A stretch of 64,000 bases of DNA from Pseudolactococcus raffinolactis NBRC 100932 (lineage in GTDB: Bacteria > Bacillota > Bacilli > Lactobacillales > Streptococcaceae). Shown piece after piece: positions 36,936 through 48,516 of this stretch. The notes under the pieces were generated by a model. It made no database searches. It was not told the origin of the DNA and worked only from the letters and a program-made list of their open reading frames with translations. The translations under genes were made by a program, and so were the position numbers. Each line of letters opens with the position of its first letter. Position 1 is the stretch's first letter. The stretch spans positions 1 through 64,000 of the forward strand of contig NZ_BCVN01000003.1 in assembly GCF_001591765.1 (NCBI RefSeq), in the 5' to 3' direction.

Positions 36936-37463
36936 ATGTCTCTCATTATTGCTCAAAAATATAGTAAAGCTTTACTTGAAGTCGCACAGGAAAGTCAGCA
37001 ATTAGAAGCTGTCTTAGCCGAAGTAGCTGCTTTTGATCAAGTCATTCAATCGACCGATCTCCAGGCTTTCTTAGTTGATGTGGCTTATTCTGATGACAAG
37101 AAACATCAAGTCATTGAGAGTCTGCAAAATGCGTCTTCTGATATTTTCAAGAATTTCTTGACCATCTTGGTTAAGAATCAACGCATGGCATTGTTACCTG
37201 TCATCATTAAGGAAATTCGCCACCAAGCTGATAGTTTGTTCAAGATTTCAGATGTTGACGTGACGAGTGCCATTGCGCTATCAGATGCGCAACTCAGCAA
37301 ACTTGAAACAACAATTAAAAGCAAGTTTGACCTCAATGAAGTCACAATCAAAAATACAGTCGATACCAGTATTTTGGGCGGCGTGATTATCAACGCCCGT
37401 GGCAAAATCATCGACGCCAGTATTAAGTCGCAATTGACTAAAATTGCGAAATCTATTATCTAA
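36936..37463 (+). CDS. atpH: F0F1 ATP synthase subunit delta
   Basis: A 175-residue delta subunit (OSCP type), starting AQKYSKALLEVAQE and ending with the conserved ILGGVIINARGKIIDASIKSQL. It is the F1 cap joined to subunit b. It follows atpF almost directly. After it comes a 140-bp gap that contains a long stem-loop before atpA. Confidence 0.93.
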   Translation: MSLIIAQKYSKALLEVAQESQQLEAVLAEVAAFDQVIQSTDLQAFLVDVAYSDDKKHQVIESLQNASSDIFKNFLTILVKNQRMALLPVIIKEIRHQADSLFKISDVDVTSAIALSDAQLSKLETTIKSKFDLNEVTIKNTVDTSILGGVIINARGKIIDASIKSQLTKIAKSII

Positions 37464-37495
37464 TAGGATACGGAAAAGCGTGCGATATAGTCGCA

Positions 37496-37571
37496 AACTT
37501 CTATATAAAATTAAGGATTTGAGGTACGCTACTTGTGTAGACTTACGAATCACCTATTTTATACAGAAGTT
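37496..37571 (+). other. Long stem-loop between atpH and atpA
   Basis: AACTTCTATATAAAAT... and its near complement ...ATTTTATACAGAAGTT can pair over about 36 bases around a TTGT loop, with interior mismatches. There is no U-tract, so it is unlikely to terminate. It may be a processing site or a stabiliser for the atpA message. Confidence 0.6.
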
Positions 37572-37573
37572 AG

Positions 37574-39109
<1,536 letters not shown>

Positions 39110-39125
39110 TGAAGCAAAAGGTGTT

Positions 39126-39220
39126 AAACCGCGGTTAGCTTCGTATGAAAATAGGAAATCTCACGGTTCGGCGCTTGCGCCGGTTCTGTGATTTATCTTT
39201 TTCACTAGGAGTTGCGGTTT
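39126..39220 (+). other. Long stem-loop between atpA and atpG
   Basis: AACCGCGGTTAGC... on the left pairs with ...AGTTGCGGTTT on the right. Inner parts pair as well, including GGCGC-TTGC-GCC at the top. The structure spans about 95 bases with several bulges and ends 12 bases before the atpG ribosome site. No U-tract follows. Confidence 0.6.
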
Positions 39221-39244
39221 ATAAACTGGATTAAGGAGGTTAGC

Positions 39245-40120
39245 ATGCCAGCTTCGCTAAATGAAATCAAAGTCAGAATTGCATCTACTAAAAAAACAAG
39301 TCAGATTACAGGTGCCATGCAAATGGTATCTGCTGCTAAATTGACAAGATCTGAACAAAACGCTAAGAATTTTCAAGTCTATGCCCAAAAAGTTCGGGCG
39401 ATGACGACCGATTTGATTGGCTCAGAATTATCTGAGGGGTCAAACAATCCGATGTTGATCAAACGACCAGTTAAAAAGACTGGCTACATTGTCATCACAT
39501 CTGATAAAGGTCTCGTCGGTGGCTATAATTCAACGATTTTGAAGTCTGTCATGCAAATGTTGGCAGATGATCATGACAATCAAGAAGAATATGTCATCAT
39601 TGCTCTTGGGGGCATGGGTGCAGATTTCTTTAAAGCCCGCGATATCAATGTCTCTTATGAGCTTCGTGGTCTGTCTGATCAGCCAACTTTTGATGAAGTG
39701 CGTAAAATTGTCAATAAATCAGTGAGCCTCTATCAAAATGAATTGTTCGATGAGTTGTACGTCTGTTACAACCACCATGTCAATTCTTTGACCAGCCAAG
39801 TGCGCGTCGAAAAGATGTTGCCGATTACTGATTTAGACGAAAATGAAGCCACATCACATCATCAAGAATTTGAACTTGAACCAGATCGTGATACCATATT
39901 AGAGCAACTTTTGCCCCAGTATGCGGAAAGCATGATTTATGGTAGCATTATCGATGCCAAAACGGCTGAGCACGCTGCAGGTATGGCAGCCATGCAAGCC
40001 GCAACAGATAATGCGAAAAATGTGATCAATGATCTGACCATCCAATACAACCGCGCCCGCCAAGCAGCCATTACCCAAGAAATTACGGAAATCGTTGCTG
40101 GCGCGAGTGCCTTGGAATAA
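39245..40120 (+). CDS. atpG: F0F1 ATP synthase subunit gamma
   Basis: A 291-residue central stalk. The N-terminal helix [22 protein letters not shown] and C-terminal helix [23 protein letters not shown] both form the rotating coiled coil. I start at ATG 39245, behind AAGGAGG; an in-frame TTG at 39212 lies inside the upstream stem-loop and is unlikely. Confidence 0.94.
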   Translation: MPASLNEIKVRIASTKKTSQITGAMQMVSAAKLTRSEQNAKNFQVYAQKVRAMTTDLIGSELSEGSNNPMLIKRPVKKTGYIVITSDKGLVGGYNSTILKSVMQMLADDHDNQEEYVIIALGGMGADFFKARDINVSYELRGLSDQPTFDEVRKIVNKSVSLYQNELFDELYVCYNHHVNSLTSQVRVEKMLPITDLDENEATSHHQEFELEPDRDTILEQLLPQYAESMIYGSIIDAKTAEHAAGMAAMQAATDNAKNVINDLTIQYNRARQAAITQEITEIVAGASALE

Positions 40121-40124
40121 ATAG

Positions 40125-41570
<1,446 letters not shown>

Positions 41571-41581
41571 GGAGGTCTGAT

Positions 41582-42001
41582 ATGGATTACATGACAGTCC
41601 AAGTCATCACGCCTAATGGGATTTGTTACGATCACCATGCCTATTTTATCTTGTTATCAACTGTTGATGGCGAACTTGGGGTCTTGCCTAACATGATCCC
41701 AACGATTGCGTCATTGAAAATTGATGAGCTGAAAGTGCGTCGGATTGACGATGAAAAACACGTTGACTGGATTTCCATCAATGGTGGGATCGCCGAAGTC
41801 CGTAATAACTTAGTGACGATTGTTGCCGATTCGGCCGAACGTGAACGCGATATCGACGTGACACGTGCCGAACGTGCGAAACGTCGCGCTGAAAGCGAAT
41901 TGCAAGAAGCTGAAAACAAACGTGATGTGGATGCTGCCAAGCGTGCCGAAGTTGCACTTCACCGTGCGCTTAACCGCTTGCGTGTTTCAAATCACAGATA
42001 A
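41582..42001 (+). CDS. atpC: F0F1 ATP synthase subunit epsilon
   Basis: A 139-residue subunit with an N-terminal beta sandwich ([12 protein letters not shown] ... [10 protein letters not shown]) and a C-terminal helix pair rich in Arg and Glu that can inhibit the motor. It starts 11 bp after atpD behind GGAGG and ends the operon at a strong terminator. Confidence 0.93.
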   Translation: MDYMTVQVITPNGICYDHHAYFILLSTVDGELGVLPNMIPTIASLKIDELKVRRIDDEKHVDWISINGGIAEVRNNLVTIVADSAERERDIDVTRAERAKRRAESELQEAENKRDVDAAKRAEVALHRALNRLRVSNHR

Positions 42002-42014
42002 ATTTATATTATAC

Positions 42015-42045
42015 AAAAAACCTTGTCAGTTGATAAGGTTTTTTT
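42015..42045 (+). terminator. Terminator of the atp operon
   Basis: AAAAAACCTT and AAGGTTTTTTT pair around a 10-nt loop. It closes the operon directly after atpC. Confidence 0.9.
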
Positions 42046-42052
42046 GTGCGGT

Positions 42053-42089
42053 TTGACAAATGTAAACTTTTTATATAGAATAGGTTTAC
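42053..42089 (+). promoter_or_regulatory. bioB promoter with BirA-type operator
   Basis: TTGACA (42053-42058), 17 bp and TAGAAT (42076-42081). TGTAAAC-N15-GGTTTAC (42061-42089) overlaps spacer and -10. The same architecture, TGTAAAC-N15-GGTATAC, lies upstream of bioY at 49067-49098, so both are likely repressed by BirA. Confidence 0.7.
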
Positions 42090-42117
42090 TATATAATCGA
42101 AAGAGTGGCATTTTAGG

Positions 42118-43131
42118 ATGGATTTTACTGCACTTGCTCAGAGAATTTGTAATGGAAAAGGTCAGATAACAAAAGCAGAGTCATTGGCTGTTTTAAATAG
42201 TAGGACTGAGTGGTGGGGAATATATGGGGCTGCTTTGATGGTGAAAAATCATTTTTATCAAAATAAGCTGCAGTTAAATGTTCTGATGAATGCCAAAAGT
42301 GGATTATGCGCTGAAGACTGTGGTTATTGTGCACAGTCTAAGATTAGTTCAGCTGATATTGAGACTTACGGCTTGTTACCGACTGATATCATCTATAAAA
42401 AGGCACTTCTTGCCTACAAAAGGAATGCTACGACATTTTGTATTGCAACAAGTGGTAGTCGGTTGTCTGAGTAGGAAATGCTTGCAGTGTGTGAGGCGAT
42501 CCAAAAAATTAAGCGGGACTTGCCTTTGGAGATTTGTCTGTCAGTTGGTCTGTCAACCCTTGAACAAATCAACTATTTTAAATCTTGTGGTGTTGATCGT
42601 CTGAATCATAACTTGAATACACCTCAGGATAATTATGAAAAAATAGCGACAACGCATACCTATGCGCAAAGAAAAGCTACCTTAGAGATGTTGCAACAAG
42701 TTGATATGAATGCTTGTGCAGGCTTTATCTGTGGCATGGGTGAGACAGATGAGCAGTTGATTGATTTGGCTTTTGAGTTGCGTGACTTAACACCGCATGC
42801 TGTTCCGATAAATTTTCTAATTCCGATTGAGGGGACAAAGTTTTCAAATGTCCATACTTTGACGCCTCTTAAATGTTTGAAAATTTTGGCTTTGATGCGG
42901 TTTATTTTTACTGAAACAGAACTACGTGCGAGCGCTGGGCGAGAATATCATCTTGGAGATTTACAACATTTTGCTCTTTTGATAACAGATTCTTTATTTT
43001 TAGGAGATTATTTGACAAGTGGTGGTGATACTGAAAATCAAGATATTACAAAACTTGAGTTGCTAGAAATTGACTATAAAAGAAAAGAGAGGTCAAATCA
43101 AGCTCAGGTAATACCTGAACAGAGAATATAA
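42118..43131 (+). pseudogene. bioB: Biotin synthase with an in-frame amber codon
   Basis: A radical-SAM biotin synthase reading frame of 338 codons interrupted once. The iron-sulfur motif CAEDCGYC lies at residues 64-71 and the rest, including FICGMGE and REYHLGD, is well preserved. Codon 119 (42472-42474) is TAG in the run RLSE-stop-EML, where homologues usually have lysine, so a single AAG-to-TAG change explains it. The halves are in the same frame. No other biotin synthesis genes are near; bioY and birA lie 4-7 kb away. The enzyme is probably lost, leaving the cell reliant on uptake, unless suppression occurs. Confidence 0.85.
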
Positions 43132-43150
43132 GATAGGCTGAGTAAATTAA

Positions 43151-43191
43151 TAAAAGCTCATCATGTGGTTTAATCACATGATGAGCTTTTT
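43151..43191. terminator. Bidirectional terminator between bioB and sdaAA
   Basis: AAAAGCTCATCATGTG and CACATGATGAGCTTTTT form a perfect 16-bp stem between two convergent genes, with A and T runs on both sides. Confidence 0.92.
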
Positions 43192-43204
43192 ATCTATTTT
43201 AGAT

Positions 43205-44074
43205 CTAACCGAAGATTTCGGCTTTGAGACGTTTACCAGTTGGTGTAGCAGCGAGGCCACCTTCTGCGGTTTCACGGAAGGCATTTGGCATGGCTTGACC
43301 AACTTGGTACATGGCTTGGATGACTTCATCAGTTGGGATTCTAGACTCAATCCCAGCAAGCGCCATATCGGCAGCAACGAGTGAAAAGCTAGCGCCCATG
43401 GCATTGCGTTTGACACAAGGGACTTCGACTAGCCCCGCAACAGGGTCACAGATAAGACCGAGCAGGTTTTTGATGACAAAGGCACAGGCTTGACTGGCCT
43501 GATGGGGATTGCCACCAGCAGCCATGACGAGGGCAGCTGATCCCATAGCGGCAGCTGAACCGACTTCAGCCTGACAGCCACCTTCAGCACCAGAAATTGA
43601 GGCGTTGTTGGCGATGACGAGACCGAAAGCACCAGCGGTGAATAAAAAGTCCAGTTGTTGTGCTTCAGTCAACTGGAGCTTATCAATAGCGGTGGCGAGA
43701 ACTGCGGGGACGCAGCCGGCACTACCAGCGGTTGGTGTGGCACAGACGAGACCCATCTGGGCGTTACTTTCGTTGACTGCCATAGCATTTCGTGCGGCAG
43801 TCAAAACAGTTGTATCTGATAAGGTGCGACCAGATTTGATATAGCGATCAAGTTTGAGCGCATCGCCACCAGTCAAGCCAGTGCGCGATGTGTTTTCTGT
43901 CATGCCATTATCAATCGAGGCCAACATAACCTTGAGATTTTCTGACATAAGGTCAAGAATTTCAGCACGCGACCGACCAGATGTTTCGATTTCGGTCGCA
44001 ATCATCAATTCAGAGATGGACCCATCAAATTCCTGATCAGCCTGTGTGACTAATTCTTCTATTGTGTAGAACAT
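43205..44074 (-). CDS. sdaAA: L-serine dehydratase, alpha subunit
   Basis: The 289-residue iron-sulfur subunit that deaminates serine to pyruvate. Candidate cluster ligands are Cys167 (GGCQAEVGSA), Cys209 (LLGLICDPVAG) and Cys220 (VEVPCVKRN), all in the expected contexts. It is the last gene of a minus-strand unit after the HAD gene and sdaAB. TAAAGGAGTAGCC precedes its ATG; the same 13-base run recurs just after the sdaAB stop. Confidence 0.92.
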   Translation of the reverse strand: MFYTIEELVTQADQEFDGSISELMIATEIETSGRSRAEILDLMSENLKVMLASIDNGMTENTSRTGLTGGDALKLDRYIKSGRTLSDTTVLTAARNAMAVNESNAQMGLVCATPTAGSAGCVPAVLATAIDKLQLTEAQQLDFLFTAGAFGLVIANNASISGAEGGCQAEVGSAAAMGSAALVMAAGGNPHQASQACAFVIKNLLGLICDPVAGLVEVPCVKRNAMGASFSLVAADMALAGIESRIPTDEVIQAMYQVGQAMPNAFRETAEGGLAATPTGKRLKAEIFG

Positions 44075-44150
44075 GGCTACTCCTTTAGCGATTGAGGAAC
44101 GAAGAGACGAAGAGACGAAGAGCTTAGGGAAGTTGCTATGTACAACGTGG

Positions 44151-44175
44151 CTAAGCGGTTCTACCGCTTAGCCGT
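44151..44175 (-). other. Hairpin between sdaAB and sdaAA
   Basis: GGCTAAGCGG-N5-CCGCTTAGCC is a perfect 10-bp stem in the 123-bp gap between the two subunit genes, without a U-tract. Beside it are three copies of gacgaaga (about 44101-44128). It could set the relative amount of the two subunits. Confidence 0.6.
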
Positions 44176-44197
44176 TGGACAGGCTACTCCTTTAAAT

Positions 44198-44869
44198 TTA
44201 ACCAAAGAAGTTGACGTTGTGTAAGTTGTCAATGGCTTTGATTTCGGCGAGGGCTTGGTCGACATCACGAGAATCAATTTCGATGATCATGATGGCCTTT
44301 TCACCCGCATTTTCTCGTGTGACGTTCATTTGGGCGATATTGATGTCGTGTTTTGAAAGTCTATCTGTCACTTTAGCGATCATGCCAGGTAAATCTTGAT
44401 GGACGATGATTAGTGTTGGTGTGTTCATATTCAGGGCAACGTCAAAGCCGTTGAGCTCAGTTACCTGGATATTGCCGCCACCGATAGAAATGCCTTTGAT
44501 CGACATGGACTTGGTCTCAGACTTGATGATAATCTTAGCCGTATTGGGGTGGTCAGCTTTTTCGTCTTTGTGAATATGCCAAAAGACTTTAATGCCAGCC
44601 TTATCGGCAATTTCCAAAGAATCTGGAATCCTAGGATCATTTGTCTCCATGCCCAGAATCCCCGCCACTAGCGCCAAGTCTGTTCCATGGCCACGATAGG
44701 TTTTAGCGAAGGACTGATAAAGATGAAACTCGACTTCGGTCGGCTGCTCACCGAAAATCGAGTGCACAATTTTACCGATGCGAACCGCACCGGCAGTGTG
44801 TGAGCTTGAAGGGCCAATCATGACGGGGCCCATGATATCAAAAACGGATTTAAATTTGAGGTGTCTCAT
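44198..44869 (-). CDS. sdaAB: L-serine dehydratase, beta subunit
   Basis: A 223-residue partner of SdaAA. The N-terminal SDH-beta region carries IGPSSSHTAGAVRIG (about 17-31), and an ACT domain fills the C-terminal third (TLIIVHQDLPGMIAKVTDRL...). It overlaps the upstream HAD gene by four bases. Two-subunit, iron-sulfur serine dehydratases are usual in Gram-positive bacteria. Confidence 0.92.
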   Translation of the reverse strand: MRHLKFKSVFDIMGPVMIGPSSSHTAGAVRIGKIVHSIFGEQPTEVEFHLYQSFAKTYRGHGTDLALVAGILGMETNDPRIPDSLEIADKAGIKVFWHIHKDEKADHPNTAKIIIKSETKSMSIKGISIGGGNIQVTELNGFDVALNMNTPTLIIVHQDLPGMIAKVTDRLSKHDINIAQMNVTRENAGEKAIMIIEIDSRDVDQALAEIKAIDNLHNVNFFG

Positions 44870-45507
44870 CTGATTATCTCCAAAAGTTGTTGCGGGTGGG
44901 CAATCAGAATATCGCTACCCGCATTTTTTAGCTCGGTCTCATCACCAAATCCCCAGAGCACACCGATCGTTTTTGCGACCTTATTTTCCTGGCCGCCGAT
45001 AATGTCGTACTCACGATCCCCGATCATGGCAGAGGTGTTAGGAGTAGATTGTGATAGGTCCAACGATTTTTTGAGGACAAGCGTTTTAGAGTGTGCTTGG
45101 GGTGTGTTGCCAAAGATGCCTTTAAAGTGTTGCGATAACTTGAGTCCTGCCAGCATGTTCTGCGCGACATCTTCTTTTTTAGAGGTCGCGATGAAGAGGT
45201 TGTAGTCCAAGCGCTGTAGCGTCTCCAAGGTCTCTAAAATCCCGTCGTAGGGCTCAGCCTCTAGCATACCTTTTGCCGCATAGTATTTGCGATAAGTCAC
45301 GATGGCTTTTTCGGCCCATGCGTCATCACCATTTGCGAGGGTTGCAAAAGTTGTTTCAAGGGGTGGCCCGATAAACGTGTTTAACTCAGCATCAGATAAC
45401 TGAGGATGCCCCATTTCATCAAATGTATATCGAAAACTATTAAGGATCCCTCTGGAACTTTCCAGAATCGTCCCATCTAAATCAAAGAATAAATTTTTTA
45501 ATGTCAT
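44866..45507 (-). CDS. HAD-family phosphatase (phosphoglycolate phosphatase-like)
   Basis: A 213-residue HAD hydrolase. Motif I is FFDLDGTILES (residues 7-17) with two aspartates, motif II IATSKKE, motif III a lysine near 140 and motif IV MIGDREYDIIGG. The cap lies after motif I, the PGP/Gph type. Its stop overlaps the sdaAB start, so it leads the operon. The substrate is unknown; release of a phosphate by-product would suit a general metabolic repair role. Confidence 0.82.
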   Translation of the reverse strand: MTLKNLFFDLDGTILESSRGILNSFRYTFDEMGHPQLSDAELNTFIGPPLETTFATLANGDDAWAEKAIVTYRKYYAAKGMLEAEPYDGILETLETLQRLDYNLFIATSKKEDVAQNMLAGLKLSQHFKGIFGNTPQAHSKTLVLKKSLDLSQSTPNTSAMIGDREYDIIGGQENKVAKTIGVLWGFGDETELKNAGSDILIAHPQQLLEIIR

Positions 45508-45734
45508 AGCTCTATTTTATCACGATATGGGCGGATTTGATATGGGAAATGGTTGATTTATGGATAGGTTAATTTGGGGAGTTAGGAAGTTTATGATATA
45601 TTGGCGTATTCTCATTTTTAGATTGCAAAGTGAGTGGGAGATGATGAGAGACTCTCTTTTTTGTGCAGTGATAGAGAGGTGGTTTTGTATAAAATGTTAA
45701 AATATAATTAATAAAGCATGAGGAGCTATGAAGA

Positions 45735-46598
45735 ATGAAGTGGATTAATCATTTGAATAAGTCAATCAATTATATTGAGGCACATTTAACAGATGAAATT
45801 GACTTGGAGAAATTATCACAGCTTGCTTGTTGTTCAACATTTCATTTTCAAAGGATGTTTTCCTACATTGCAGAAATACCATTGTCAGAATATATTCGCA
45901 GAAGAAGAATGTCACGTGCAGCGTTTGATTTACAAAATAGTTCAGAAAAAATTAGTGATATAGCTTTGAAATATGGTTATGAGTCGCCGACCGCTTTCAA
46001 TCGTGCCTTTCAGACAATTCACGGTGTGGCCCCATCCGTTGCAAGAAGTGAGGGAACGAAACTAAAAGCCTATCCACCGATTTCTTTTACACTCTCTATT
46101 AAAGGGGAGTCAGAATTAAATTATCGAATTGAAAATAAAGCTACTTTTAAGGTTGTGGGATTTAGTGAGCATTATCAAGTTGAGATACAAGAAAATTTTA
46201 AAGCCATTCCCATGTTTTGGGGGAAAATTGCACAAGAAGGTCTAATGCTCCAACTTGTGAGTCAAATGTCGTGTCAACCGTTTGGTGTATTAGGGGTCAG
46301 CACTTGTATGGATGGTAAAACTTTTGATTATTATATTGCTGTTGCTAGTGAAAATGAGACACCAATTGGTATGGTAGACACGATTGTCCCTGCTTCTAAG
46401 TGGGCGATTTTTGAGTGTATTGGTGCTTTACCTCATGCTTTACAAGACTTGCAAAGGCGAATTATCACGGAGTGGCTGCCAAGTTCTGGTTATGAATATG
46501 CTGATGCACCAGATATTGAAGTCTATACAGAAGGTAATCAGCAGGCTGAGGATTACAGATGTGAAGTTTGGCTGCCGATAAAAAAAGGAGGTGACTAA
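45735..46598 (+). CDS. AraC-family regulator with GyrI-like ligand domain
   Basis: A 287-residue regulator. Two helix-turn-helix units fill residues 1-105 (LEKLSQLACCSTFHFQRMFSY, then ISDIALKYGYESPTAFNRAF), and the rest is a GyrI/SOUL-type effector-binding fold (FKVVGFSEHYQVEIQENF ... YIAVASENE). Proteins like this often answer to drugs or amphipathic compounds. A TATAAT lies at 45703-45708. The AAGGAGG inside its end is the ribosome site of the next gene, so both probably share one mRNA. Confidence 0.85.
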   Translation: MKWINHLNKSINYIEAHLTDEIDLEKLSQLACCSTFHFQRMFSYIAEIPLSEYIRRRRMSRAAFDLQNSSEKISDIALKYGYESPTAFNRAFQTIHGVAPSVARSEGTKLKAYPPISFTLSIKGESELNYRIENKATFKVVGFSEHYQVEIQENFKAIPMFWGKIAQEGLMLQLVSQMSCQPFGVLGVSTCMDGKTFDYYIAVASENETPIGMVDTIVPASKWAIFECIGALPHALQDLQRRIITEWLPSSGYEYADAPDIEVYTEGNQQAEDYRCEVWLPIKKGGD

Positions 46599-46599
46599 G

Positions 46600-47058
46600 A
46601 TGATTCATTTAGTTTATTGTGATGACAAAGAAAAGGTCTTAGAGAAGATTTTGTCTGGTGAAAAAACGATGATTGTACGTGGTGCAGCTGGTCGGAAAAT
46701 TCCGCATAGTCGAGTCTTTGAAGGTGAAACTTTATATTTTATAAAAAAGGGAACAAAAGATATTGCGACAAAAGCGCGTGTGAAATCAGTTCAGAACTTT
46801 GTTAAATTAACTGATGAAGAGATTACAACAAGGCTTGAAGAGCATCAGGATAAGTTGGCATTATCAGACAAACAAAAGACGAGATGGCATAAGAAGTGTT
46901 TGTGTCTGGTTGAGTTTGAGGCTGTTGAAGCTATTTCACCGCTAGAATTTGAACGTCAAGGCAATATGGATGACTGGCTGATTTTAGAGAAAATTGAGGA
47001 TGTTGTGGTGGGGACAAGTTTACCCTATGATTATAAAAATGCTAAGTTTAAATCATAA
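46600..47058 (+). CDS. Conserved hypothetical protein, PUA/ASCH-like
   Basis: A 152-residue protein co-transcribed with the AraC regulator. ATG 46600 is preceded by AAGGAGGTGA; GTG 46591 would fall inside that site. The pattern VLEKILSGEKTMIVRGAAGRKIPHSRVFEGETLYFI hints at the ASCH/PUA fold, which binds RNA or modified nucleotides, but I am not sure. It has no signal or membrane segment. Why a GyrI-type regulator would control it is unclear. Confidence 0.55.
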   Translation: MIHLVYCDDKEKVLEKILSGEKTMIVRGAAGRKIPHSRVFEGETLYFIKKGTKDIATKARVKSVQNFVKLTDEEITTRLEEHQDKLALSDKQKTRWHKKCLCLVEFEAVEAISPLEFERQGNMDDWLILEKIEDVVVGTSLPYDYKNAKFKS

Positions 47059-47109
47059 GTAGCAGTGATTTTGAATCTTAACAATTCATAAAATGACAAA
47101 AGTGACATT

Positions 47110-47166
47110 AAAAAATAGACTATACATGATTTCAATGACATTAAAATCGTTCATAGTCTATTTTTA
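47110..47166. terminator. Terminator between the AraC operon and birA
   Basis: AAAAAATAGACTATACATGATTT pairs with AAATCGTTCATAGTCTATTTTT around a short loop, with T and A runs on either side, so it can end both convergent genes. Its right arm resembles the hairpin at 219-275. Confidence 0.75.
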
Positions 47167-48102
47167 TAGTGTTTCTCCAGCTACTAACTTTTCCAGACCC
47201 TCTGCCGTTTCGAGGATTAATCGCCCATCGTTATCAATGCGGACAGCCTTACCACTTAATATTTTCTGACTACATTGGACCTGAATGGTTTGGTTCAGAT
47301 CACTAAAATGTGCCCGATAATCATCAAGGAATTTGCCATCTAGGTAAGTGTCGTAGAGGTTTAAAAACTGATCGATCAGAGCAGCCGCAACTTGGTTACG
47401 AGAAATTGCGAGCTGGCTGGTGAGGTAGCCTAGTTCAGTCTGTTTATTGGTCAAATTTAACCCGATCCCGACGACGAGCGCTGAGTAGGTCTGTGTTTCA
47501 AAATTGACAATGGCTTCGGTTAGAATACCACCAACTTTTTGCCCTTGATAATAAATATTATTAATCCATTTGAAGTCCAAATCAATGTCAAATAGCGCTT
47601 TAACCGTTCTACCGACGGCGACAGCGAGACTGGTCGCAAGCAAATGTGGCACGACTTGTTGATCAGGATCGACTGGGAGCGCAAAGCTGAGGTATAAGCC
47701 TGTTTGAGCAGGCGAGTCAAAGACTCGACCGAAATGGCCGGTCCCTCTTGTCTGGATATTGGCGATAATCACAGTTGGTTCAGTCACATCGCCATTGACT
47801 AGTCCTTGCTTGGCATAGACATTGGTTGAAGGCAGACTGTCAAAAACTTGGACTGTGATATCATGCTCCAGGTCATGGCTAATCCCTGCGGCACTCATTT
47901 TTTCATCTGGAATATAGCGATAGCCCTTGCCAGGACCACGCTGACTCTCAATTGTAAAACCATCAGCAGTTAGTTTGGCGATTGCCTTCCAAATCGCTGC
48001 ACGCGAAAGATTCAGGCTAGCGGCTAATTCTTGGCCAGAGACCCATTCATTTTCATGGTTGATGAGTAGATTTAAAATGATTTCAGCTGTTGAAGTTGTC
48101 AT
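47164..48102 (-). CDS. birA: Bifunctional biotin ligase/biotin operon repressor
   Basis: A 312-residue BirA. The N-terminal winged helix (about 1-65, QELAASLNLSRAAIWKAIAKL) marks it as a repressor, followed by the ligase domain with IQTRGTGHFGRVFDSP (about 116-131) and VGIGLNL. It biotinylates AccB and, as biotinyl-5'-AMP complex, should bind the TGTAAAC-N15-GGTWTAC sites before bioB and bioY. Its own upstream region shows no such site. Confidence 0.92.
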   Translation of the reverse strand: MTTSTAEIILNLLINHENEWVSGQELAASLNLSRAAIWKAIAKLTADGFTIESQRGPGKGYRYIPDEKMSAAGISHDLEHDITVQVFDSLPSTNVYAKQGLVNGDVTEPTVIIANIQTRGTGHFGRVFDSPAQTGLYLSFALPVDPDQQVVPHLLATSLAVAVGRTVKALFDIDLDFKWINNIYYQGQKVGGILTEAIVNFETQTYSALVVGIGLNLTNKQTELGYLTSQLAISRNQVAAALIDQFLNLYDTYLDGKFLDDYRAHFSDLNQTIQVQCSQKILSGKAVRIDNDGRLILETAEGLEKLVAGETL

Positions 48103-48213
48103 ACTTCATTTTAACATAAATATCTTAAACGCTTATCGGATAATATCATTATTTTTAATCACGCATCCCTTGTCAGTAACCCTTTGTTTGCCCTAAATGA
48201 CTTGCTAATGATT

Positions 48214-48516
48214 CTAGTTAAAATAGAGATGTGCGTGTAGGTGACAGCCAGGATTGAAGGGCTGTTGGCAAGTAGAACAAGCAGATAAGTGACGATAAAC
48301 ATTACCTGTCATTTGGGAGCGGCAATTGCCACACATGACGCTTAATTTGTGCCAAGGATTTGGTATAAACTCATGATCCTTTATGGCATTATGACAAAGA
48401 TAGCAGGCAAAATATTGTTGACAGCTAGCACACTGATTAGCGACAACATCATTTTCGCCATGCCAATGCTGACAGCGACCAGATTTGTCAACTTGTAAAC
48501 CAAATATCTCAGGCAT
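48214..48516 (-). CDS. CHY-type zinc-finger protein
   Basis: A 100-residue cysteine/histidine-rich protein: CQHWHGENDVVANQCASC, CYLCHNAIKDHEF, CGNCRSQM and CSTCQQPFNPGCHLHAHLYF. This is the pattern of the CHY zinc-finger family, which binds several zinc ions. The start overlaps the bioY stop by eight bases, so it is translated with the biotin importer gene. The function is unknown. Confidence 0.75.
   Translation of the reverse strand: MPEIFGLQVDKSGRCQHWHGENDVVANQCASCQQYFACYLCHNAIKDHEFIPNPWHKLSVMCGNCRSQMTGNVYRHLSACSTCQQPFNPGCHLHAHLYFN

Noticed and set aside
39212-39244. Upstream TTG start for atpG
   Set aside because: It is inside a stem-loop and precedes AAGGAGG, which clearly serves ATG 39245.
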